From positions 682,001 to 746,000 of the forward strand of contig NZ_JAAKEJ010000001.1 in NCBI RefSeq assembly GCF_011039135.1: 64,000 nt of DNA. The letters are read 5' to 3'. Positions 58,603 through 64,000 of this stretch are shown here, piece by piece. Numbering within the stretch: position 1 is the stretch's first letter; each line of letters starts with the position of its first letter. Both the position numbers and the translations under genes were made by a program. The notes below the pieces were generated by a model. The model saw nothing but the letters and a program-made list of their open reading frames with translations, had not been told where the DNA came from and ran no database searches. Origin of the DNA: Desulfovibrio sp. ZJ209. Lineage in GTDB: Bacteria > Desulfobacterota > Desulfovibrionia > Desulfovibrionales > Desulfovibrionaceae.

Positions 58603-59961
58603 ATGGCCCCATACGACTACAGCAGCGCCGCCGACGGCTCCCTCATGGCCCTGGCGGATTGCGACTCCTTCTACACCTCCTGTGAGCGCGTCTGCCGGCC
58701 CGATCTCGAGGGGCGCCCGGTGGTCGTGCTGAGCAACAATGACGGCTGCCTCGTGGCCATGAGCCGGGAGGCCAAGAAACTCGGCCTCCCCATGGGCAAG
58801 CCGGCCTTCGAGGTCAAGAGCGAGCTCGAAAAACACCGGGTGGCGGTATTTTCCTCCAACTACACCCTCTATGGCGACCTTTCCCACCGGGTCATGCAGA
58901 CGCTGGAAAGCGTCGTCCCCAAGGTGGAGGTCTATTCCATCGACGAGGCCTTCCTGCCGCTTGACGGGGCGCTAGCCGCCAATGCCCCGGAGGTGGCGGC
59001 CGCCGCGCGCGGGCGCGTCCGCCAATGGGTGGGGCTCCCCATCTCCATCGGCATCGCGCCCACGCGGGTCCTCGCCAAGATCGCCACGCGCGTCGCCAAG
59101 AAATACCCGGCCTATGGGGGCATCTTTGACCTCAGCCGCAGCCGCAAGGCCGAGGAGCTGCTGGCGAGCGTGGACGTTTCCGACATCTGGGGCGTGGGCC
59201 GCAAGAGCGCGCTCAAGCTCAGGTGCGAGGGCATCCGCAGCGCCCGCGACCTGCGCGACGCCGACCCGGACATGATCCGCCGGCTGCTCACCGTCCACGG
59301 GCTCAACATCCTCATGGAGCTGCGCGGCGTCCCCGCCATCGGCGAGGACATCCCGGCCACGCATACCTGCATCATCTCCTCGCGCTCGCTGGGCTACAAG
59401 GTCACAGCATGGGAGCCCATGGCCGAGGCCGTGGCCTACCATGCCGCCCGCGCGGCGGAAAAGCTGCGCGGCAAGGGGCTCGTCACGCAGATGGTCTCGG
59501 TGCGCATCCAGACGGCCTACTACCGCAAGGACCAGCCCGGCCACGACGGGATGACCATGCTCCGGCTCGAGCGGCCCACCTGCGACAGCGCGCTCATCAT
59601 CCGCGCGGCGCGGCGCGCCCTTTTGCGCATCTTCCGGGCCGGCTACGGCTATGCCAAGGCCATGGTCATGCTCACGGACCTGAGCGACCCCGGCAAATGC
59701 CAGCCGCACCTCCTCGACATGCTCGACGGCAATGCCGCCCGCGACGCCCGGCGCCAGAAGCTCATGGAAGTGGTGGACAGCATCAACCGCCGGGAAGGCC
59801 GGGAGACCTTGCGCTTCGCCGCGCAGGGCCCACGGGACGCCAAATGGCACATGAAGCGGGAGCGGCTGTCGCCGGCCTGGACCACGGATGTGCGCCACCT
59901 GCTCCAGGTCAGCGGCACGAGCGGGGGCTATACGGCCCGCAATGATATGGAGCTGCCCTGA
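58603..59961 (+). CDS. umuC: UmuC, error-prone DNA polymerase V catalytic subunit
   Basis: A Y-family polymerase for translesion synthesis. The 452-residue protein has [20 protein letters not shown] with the first catalytic Asp, [12 protein letters not shown] with the Asp-Glu pair, a helix-hairpin-helix-like thumb ([14 protein letters not shown]) and a little-finger domain ([15 protein letters not shown] region near residue 305). ATG 58603 has no Shine-Dalgarno sequence; the ATG at 58546 in frame is an alternative. The N-terminus is about 30 residues longer than E. coli UmuC. umuD is 2.5 kb upstream on the same strand with a TetR/SRPBCC/DJ-1 cassette in between. Confidence 0.93.
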   Translation: MAPYDYSSAADGSLMALADCDSFYTSCERVCRPDLEGRPVVVLSNNDGCLVAMSREAKKLGLPMGKPAFEVKSELEKHRVAVFSSNYTLYGDLSHRVMQTLESVVPKVEVYSIDEAFLPLDGALAANAPEVAAAARGRVRQWVGLPISIGIAPTRVLAKIATRVAKKYPAYGGIFDLSRSRKAEELLASVDVSDIWGVGRKSALKLRCEGIRSARDLRDADPDMIRRLLTVHGLNILMELRGVPAIGEDIPATHTCIISSRSLGYKVTAWEPMAEAVAYHAARAAEKLRGKGLVTQMVSVRIQTAYYRKDQPGHDGMTMLRLERPTCDSALIIRAARRALLRIFRAGYGYAKAMVMLTDLSDPGKCQPHLLDMLDGNAARDARRQKLMEVVDSINRREGRETLRFAAQGPRDAKWHMKRERLSPAWTTDVRHLLQVSGTSGGYTARNDMELP

Positions 59962-59973
59962 GAACGGGCGCCG

Positions 59974-61311
59974 TCACAGGGCCTCCACCAGCAGCCCGCG
60001 CGCATCGAGCCCCACCGGGCGCGCCTCCACCAGGCGTCCGGCGCCGGCATCGGCCCGGGGAGGTGTCGGGAAAAAGCAGGGCACATAATATTCATTGACG
60101 CCCTTGCGCACGCCTTTGCCCCGGGCGCCTTCGCCAGCATCCGGCGCGACGAGCATGCGCTCCATCCGCATCTGCCCCTCCCAAAAGCGCTGCCGCCGCC
60201 GCTCCACCACGGCGCGGGCCGCGGCCGCACGCTCCTGCCGGAGCCTGAGCGGCAGCTGGCCCGTGAACTGCGCCGCCGCCGTGCCCGGGCGCCGCGAATA
60301 GGGGAAGACATGCGCGTAGCTCAAGGGGAGCCGCGCCAGCGCCTCCAGCAGCAGGTGGAAGTCCTCCTCCGTCTCCCCGGGGAAACCCACAAGGATGTCC
60401 GCGCCAAGGCCCATGCGCGGCCAGAATGAGGCCATGGGCGCGAGCGCCCTTTCCAGATCCGCCGCCGAATAGTGGCCCCTGCCCATGCGCTTGAGCACCG
60501 CCGGGCTCGCATGCTGCAGGGAGATATGCAGGTGCGGGCAGACGAGCCGGCAGCCGGCGAGCGTTTCAAGCCCGCGTGCGTCCAGCTGGGAGGGCTCCAG
60601 CGAGCTTATGCGCAGGCGCGCCCGGCCGGCGAACTCGGGCGCGAGCTCCGCGTCGAGAAAGCGCAAAAGCTGCCAGAAATCACCGTATTCCGGCCTGTCG
60701 CGGCCATATTGCGCGAGATTGATGCCCGAGATCACCAGTTCCGCATGACCTTTCTCCAGCAGGGCGCGCGCCTCGGCGAGCGCCTCCTGCGGGGGGCGGC
60801 TACGGGGAGCGCCGCGCGTTTGCGGCACGATGCAATAGGTGCAGCGGTGCACGCAGCCGTCCTGCACCTTGAGCACGGCCCGGGCGCGGCTGAAGCCGCT
60901 GATATGAAAGGGGGGATAGGCGGGGGGCGCCTGTTGCGCGGCCGGATCTTCTCCTGAGTGGGGCCACGGGCTCGCGAGGAGCGTGGCCTTGGCGTCATTG
61001 CCGAGGCAGAGGTCAGGTTCGGCCCACTCGGCGCCGGGGCGCGGCCGGAAGGCTTCAAACAGCCGGGCCGCACAGCCGGCGAGGATGATGCGCGCCTTGG
61101 GCGCGGCCCGCCGCACCCGAAAAACGGCATTGCGCGCGTCCCGCTCCGCGCGGCCGGTGACGGCGCAACTGTTGATGAGGACCACGTCCGCGCCAGCCGG
61201 AGCCGCGGCCTCGCTCCCGCCCTGCGCCTGCCACGCCTCGCGGATGGCCTGGCTTTCGTACTGGTTGACCTTGCAGCCGAAGGTCAGGATATGGAATGTC
61301 CAGGAAGGCAT
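59974..61311 (-). CDS. mtaB: tRNA t6A37 methylthiotransferase, MtaB-type
   Basis: Adds a methylthio group to t6A at tRNA position 37. The 445-residue radical-SAM protein has three N-terminal cluster Cys (TFGCKVNQYES, LINSCAVTGRA, LAGCAARLF), the radical-SAM motif VQDGCVHRCTYCIVPQTRG (C-x3-C-x2-C) and a C-terminal TRAM-like domain (LVEARPVGLDARGLLVEAL). ATG 61311 begins SWTFHILTFGCKVN, as expected. It converges with umuC, with 12 bases between the two stops. MtaB is favoured over MiaB by the VNQYES motif, but that is a judgement. Confidence 0.9.
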   Translation of the reverse strand: MPSWTFHILTFGCKVNQYESQAIREAWQAQGGSEAAAPAGADVVLINSCAVTGRAERDARNAVFRVRRAAPKARIILAGCAARLFEAFRPRPGAEWAEPDLCLGNDAKATLLASPWPHSGEDPAAQQAPPAYPPFHISGFSRARAVLKVQDGCVHRCTYCIVPQTRGAPRSRPPQEALAEARALLEKGHAELVISGINLAQYGRDRPEYGDFWQLLRFLDAELAPEFAGRARLRISSLEPSQLDARGLETLAGCRLVCPHLHISLQHASPAVLKRMGRGHYSAADLERALAPMASFWPRMGLGADILVGFPGETEEDFHLLLEALARLPLSYAHVFPYSRRPGTAAAQFTGQLPLRLRQERAAAARAVVERRRQRFWEGQMRMERMLVAPDAGEGARGKGVRKGVNEYYVPCFFPTPPRADAGAGRLVEARPVGLDARGLLVEAL

Positions 61312-61374
61312 GCCCGGTGATGTATGCAAAAGCCCCGGCCTTGACAAGCCGCGGGCCCGGACGCATGCTCGGCC

Positions 61375-62211
61375 ATGCTCCTCCCTGCCGCCCTGCTCCC
61401 CTTTCTCCTCACACTTTTGCTCTTCGCTGTGCCCGCACAGGCCGGGACGCCCCCGCCGCCAGAGGTACTTTCGGAAGAAGACGCGCTCAACCTGCATTGC
61501 CTGCGCGAGGCATATCCCGCAGTGCGCAGCCTTGAGGCCGACAGCCGGGGGAGGCAATGGCTCATTTTTGCGGACGGCCGGCGCGTCCTCTACAGGGAGG
61601 CGCCGGGAGGGGGCATGGCGCCCGAGGGCGCCCCGCAGGGCGGCGCGGACGTGGCCGCAAGCATGGCCGCGCCCTATCCGCTGGAGCCCACGCGCCCGGC
61701 TACGCCGCCGGGCACCTCCCCGGGGCGGTTGCGCCCCTATGGCTTGCTGACCGCGCTCTATGGTGAAAACCGCGAGAGCGTAAATGCCGGCCTTGTGTCC
61801 GTGCCCTGGCAGGGGCGCTCCGTGAGGCTGAGCGCGCCCGCTGCCGAAGCGCTCGGGCGCGTCGCCCGACGGCTTGCGCCCGTGCTCGCGGAGTGTCCAA
61901 ACCTCAAGCATTACCTTAAGAGTGAAGGCGGGTTCGCGTGGCGGCGCATCGCGGGCGAGGACAGGCTGAGCGCGCACGCCTTCGGCATCGCCCTTGACCT
62001 CAATGCGAGGCTCGGGCCCTACTGGCGCTGGAGCAGTCTTATGCCGCATCCGCGCCAGCAGGACTATCCGCCGGAAATCGTGGAGGCCTTCGAGGCCGAG
62101 GGCTTCATCTGGGGCGGCAAGTGGCATGAGTATGACCTCATGCACTTTGAGTACCGCCCGGAACTCCTCTGCAAGGCGCGCCTCGCCGGCATGGCCCGGT
62201 CCGCGCCCTGA
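61375..62211 (+). CDS. Exported M15-family D,D-carboxypeptidase-like protein
   Basis: A 278-residue protein with an N-terminal signal peptide (PAALLPFLLTLLLFAVPAQA), a Pro/Ala-rich linker and a C-terminal M15_4-type peptidase domain: EDRLSAHAFGIALDLNARLG with the metal site S-x-H-x6-D, and KWHEYDLMHFEYRPELL with the second His. M15 peptidases cleave D-Ala-ended peptidoglycan stems. Start ATG 61375 lies 63 bases after the divergent mtaB start. It converges with the YbaK gene, whose stop is six bases away. Confidence 0.85.
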   Translation: MLLPAALLPFLLTLLLFAVPAQAGTPPPPEVLSEEDALNLHCLREAYPAVRSLEADSRGRQWLIFADGRRVLYREAPGGGMAPEGAPQGGADVAASMAAPYPLEPTRPATPPGTSPGRLRPYGLLTALYGENRESVNAGLVSVPWQGRSVRLSAPAAEALGRVARRLAPVLAECPNLKHYLKSEGGFAWRRIAGEDRLSAHAFGIALDLNARLGPYWRWSSLMPHPRQQDYPPEIVEAFEAEGFIWGGKWHEYDLMHFEYRPELLCKARLAGMARSAP

Positions 62212-62217
62212 CGCGGC

Positions 62218-62706
62218 TCAGCCCTCCTGCCCCTCCTCGCGCCAGCCCTTGCACACGTCCACCCAGTCGGCCGCGCCTGAATACTTTTCCAGCTCTTCCA
62301 TATCGAGCTCGATGGCGCTGTTGCTGCTGCCGCAGGCGGGAAAGACAGTGGCGAAGCGCCTGAGCGAAACATCCAGATAGACGGCCACGCCCTCGTTGAC
62401 GGCAAAGGGGCAGACGCCGCCCACGGCATGCCCCACGAGCATTTCGGCCTCGTCCGAGGCAAGCATTTTCGCCTTGGCGCCGAAGCGGGCCTTGTAGCGC
62501 GGGTTGTCGATGCGCGCGTCCCCGGCCGTGACCACGAGCAGGGGCTTGCCCTCCGCCATGAAAGAGAGCGTCTTGGCGATGCGGCAGGGCTCGCAGCCGA
62601 GGGCCTTCGCCGCCAGCTCCACCGTGGCGCTGGAGACGGGGAATTCCCGCACGCGATCGGCCATGCCGTTATCTTTAAAATAGGCCCTGACCCTCTCGAT
62701 GGACAT
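62218..62706 (-). CDS. YbaK/EbsC-type aminoacyl-tRNA deacylase
   Basis: Hydrolyses mischarged Cys- or Ala-tRNA-Pro-type species. The 162-residue protein has EFPVSSATVELAAKALGCEP, the conserved catalytic Lys region CRIAKTLSFM, AKMLASDEAEMLVGHAVGGV and CPFAVNEGVAVYLD, all YbaK signatures. ATG 62706 has GGGGG upstream. It is separated from the tRNA-Pro gene by a strong terminator, so it has its own promoter or relies on read-through. Its place beside tRNA-Pro(CGG) is a functional curiosity. Confidence 0.88.
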   Translation of the reverse strand: MSIERVRAYFKDNGMADRVREFPVSSATVELAAKALGCEPCRIAKTLSFMAEGKPLLVVTAGDARIDNPRYKARFGAKAKMLASDEAEMLVGHAVGGVCPFAVNEGVAVYLDVSLRRFATVFPACGSSNSAIELDMEELEKYSGAADWVDVCKGWREEGQEG

Positions 62707-62720
62707 GATATCCCCCAAGA

Positions 62721-62752
62721 ATGAGAAAGGGTTGCGGCACATGCCGCAACCC
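62721..62752 (-). terminator. Terminator after tRNA-Pro
   Basis: On the minus strand GGGTTGCGGCA (62752-62742) and TGCCGCAACCC (62739-62729) form an 11-bp stem with a tiny loop, followed by TTTCTCATTC. It lies 10 bases after the tRNA 3' end. Confidence 0.88.
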
Positions 62753-62762
62753 CGGAAAGGTG

Positions 62763-62840
62763 TGGTCGGGATGGCGCGATTTGAACGCGCGGCCTCAGCG
62801 TCCCGAACGCTGCGCTCTAGCCAAGCTGAGCCACATCCCG
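62763..62840 (-). tRNA. tRNA-Pro, anticodon CGG
   Basis: A 78-base gene with encoded 3' CCA. Acceptor stem CGGGATG/CATCCCG with discriminator A, a D-arm with GGCTCAGCTTGGC, the anticodon stem CAGCG/CGCTG with loop TTCGGGA (anticodon CGG), a short variable loop and T-stem GCGCG/CGCGC with loop TTCAAAT. Flanked by its own promoter (62850-62878) and terminator (62721-62752). Confidence 0.97.
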
Positions 62841-62849
62841 CCAACAGAG

Positions 62850-62878
62850 TATTTAGGCTATCGGCAAAAATTTGGCAA
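62850..62878 (-). promoter_or_regulatory. Putative promoter of tRNA-Pro
   Basis: On the minus strand TTGCCA (62878-62873), a 17-base spacer and TAAATA (62855-62850), which ends 9 bases before the mature 5' end of the tRNA, so the leader is very short. It is back to back with the cheB promoter. Confidence 0.6.
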
Positions 62879-62889
62879 GTTTTTTTTGT

Positions 62890-62918
62890 TTGTCAAACCA
62901 GAGCCTCTGGCGTACTAT
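62890..62918 (+). promoter_or_regulatory. Putative sigma-70 promoter of cheB
   Basis: TTGTCA (62890-62895), exactly 17 bases and TACTAT (62913-62918). The start codon of cheB follows about 50 bases later. Confidence 0.55.
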
Positions 62919-62969
62919 GTCGAAAACATCGCGGAACAGACAAGACCTTCATGCGGAGTGGATGTTTTT

Positions 62970-64000
62970 ATGATCCGTGTCCTCGTGGTCGATGACTCGA
63001 CCTTTATGCGCCACGCCCTCGTCTCCATGCTCGAGCAGGACCCGGAGATCAAGGTCGTGGATACGGCGCGCGACGGGCTGGACGCCCTCGAAAAAGCCGA
63101 AAAGCTCGACGTTGACGTGATCACCCTTGACGTGGAGATGCCGCGCTTAAACGGCCTCGAAACGCTCAAGAAGCTCATGAAGACCAATCCCCTGCCGGTC
63201 ATCATGGTGAGCTCCCTGACGGAAGAAGGCGCCGTGAGCACGCTCAAGGCCATGGAATACGGCGCGCAGGACTTCATCCCCAAGACGCAAAGCAACGACA
63301 AGGACGCCTTCGCCGAAGAGCTGCGCCGCAAGGTCAAGGCGCTCGCCCGCCGCAAGAGCATCATCCGCCTCAAGTATCACCACCACGGGGCGCCCCAGGC
63401 CGGCGCCAGCGCCGGAGCGGCAGCAGCGGCGCAGGGGTCCGCCCGGCCCGCAGCCTCGGGCGCTTCGCTCCACACAGGCCCGGCGCACGTGAGCGCCGCT
63501 TCCGCCTGCAAGGGCCCGCGCGACCTCGTGGTCATCGGCGTTTCCACCGGCGGCCCGCCGGTCGTCCAGAAGATCCTCGCAGCGCTGCCCGCGTCGCTTC
63601 CCGCGTGCATCCTCATCGCCCAGCACATGCCGGCCACCTTCACCGGCCCTTTCGCCCAGCGCCTTAACAGCGTGAGCCAGATCTCCGTTTCGGAGGCGGT
63701 GGACGGCGACAAGCTCAGGAACGGCCACGCCTATGTCTGCCCCGGCGGCATGCACATCGGCGTGCGCCAGCGCGGGCCGCTGCCCGAAGTTTCCGTCACC
63801 AAGGAGCCCAAGAGCGCCCTCTACAAGCCCACGGTGAATGTACTGATGGAGACGGCGGGCAATGTCATGGGTCGGCGCACCCTGGGCGTCATGCTCACCG
63901 GCATGGGCTCCGACGGGGTGGACGGCGCGCGCGTCCTGCGCGAAAAGGGCGGCTGCCTCATCGCGCAGAGCGAAGCCTCCTGCGTGGTCTACGGTATGCC
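62970..64000 (+). CDS. cheB: Chemotaxis methylesterase CheB, cut by the window end
   Basis: Removes methyl groups from chemoreceptors and deamidates them. The frame opens at ATG 62970 and is still open at 64000 (343 residues seen). A response-regulator receiver comes first (RVLVVDDSTFMRH, with the phosphorylated Asp54 in ITLDVEMPRLNG and Lys in FIPKTQS). A long Ala/Gly-rich linker (about residues 135-185) follows, then the esterase domain with VVIGVSTGGPPVV (Ser), ILIAQHMPATFTGPFA (His) and VMLTGMGSDGVDGA (Asp). The linker is longer than usual. No other chemotaxis gene is within the window. The C-terminus is missing. Confidence 0.95.
   Translation, partial: MIRVLVVDDSTFMRHALVSMLEQDPEIKVVDTARDGLDALEKAEKLDVDVITLDVEMPRLNGLETLKKLMKTNPLPVIMVSSLTEEGAVSTLKAMEYGAQDFIPKTQSNDKDAFAEELRRKVKALARRKSIIRLKYHHHGAPQAGASAGAAAAAQGSARPAASGASLHTGPAHVSAASACKGPRDLVVIGVSTGGPPVVQKILAALPASLPACILIAQHMPATFTGPFAQRLNSVSQISVSEAVDGDKLRNGHAYVCPGGMHIGVRQRGPLPEVSVTKEPKSALYKPTVNVLMETAGNVMGRRTLGVMLTGMGSDGVDGARVLREKGGCLIAQSEASCVVYGM

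Overview
The window is GC-rich (about 65% by eye), densely packed chromosomal DNA that looks like a Desulfovibrionaceae sulfate reducer. This is inferred from gene neighbourhoods, not from a search. The pointers are a very large PEP synthase-like protein next to a 1239-residue pyruvate carboxylase, a DHH/CBS/poly(A)-polymerase fusion as the tRNA nucleotidyltransferase, small proteins with a 'VSISDEA' motif, and the ftsH-folP-cdaA-ybbR-glmM order. Most of it is housekeeping, with accessory material at about 1.3-5.4 kb and 49.6-60 kb.

Layout. 0-5.4 kb: a palindrome-overlapped promoter and an RluB-type pseudouridine synthase, then a patch with a WYL regulator broken by two frameshifts, a 22-residue-repeat (DUF4116-like) protein, an AT-rich OGG-type DNA glycosylase gene, a frameshifted papain/C39-like peptidase gene and a small SISDEA protein. 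5.5-11 kb (minus strand): secF, secD, yajC and a Rel/SpoT alarmone enzyme. 11.4-20 kb: a secreted protein, lysS, and the divergent ftsH-folP-cdaA-ybbR-glmM block (proteolysis, folate, cyclic di-AMP, cell-wall precursor). 20-29 kb: a small zinc-binding membrane protein, folK, a Xer recombinase, the tRNA nucleotidyltransferase, a HIT protein, a LapA-like protein, mutS and a DUF1992 protein, ending in terminators. 29-41 kb (minus strand): the phoH, 7TM-HD phosphodiesterase, ybeY, birA, pyruvate carboxylase run and the PEP synthase-like gene. BirA can biotinylate the carboxylase, and the carboxylase and PEP synthase both act around pyruvate/oxaloacetate/PEP. The HD protein is a plausible degrader of the cyclic di-AMP made by CdaA.

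41-50 kb: a protein of five degenerate repeats with no recognised function, gatB, nadK, gmhA, a small FmdB zinc ribbon, hemC and a Lon-like protease with a poor Walker A motif. 49.6-62 kb is accessory-rich: a TetR regulator, a sodium:solute symporter with a 44-residue partner, a single-chain restriction-modification enzyme with an AT-rich specificity segment, umuD, a TetR regulator divergent from an SRPBCC gene, a DJ-1/Hsp31-like gene, umuC, an MtaB-type methylthiotransferase and an M15 peptidase. 62-64 kb: a YbaK-type deacylase, tRNA-Pro(CGG) with its own promoter and terminator, and a divergently promoted cheB cut by the window end.

No rRNA, CRISPR array, transposase, integrase-bounded prophage or replication origin was recognised. 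The best candidates for something undescribed are the glycosylase/peptidase pair at 3.5-5.1 kb, the five-repeat protein at 41.5 kb and the palindrome placed exactly in a promoter spacer at 316-344.
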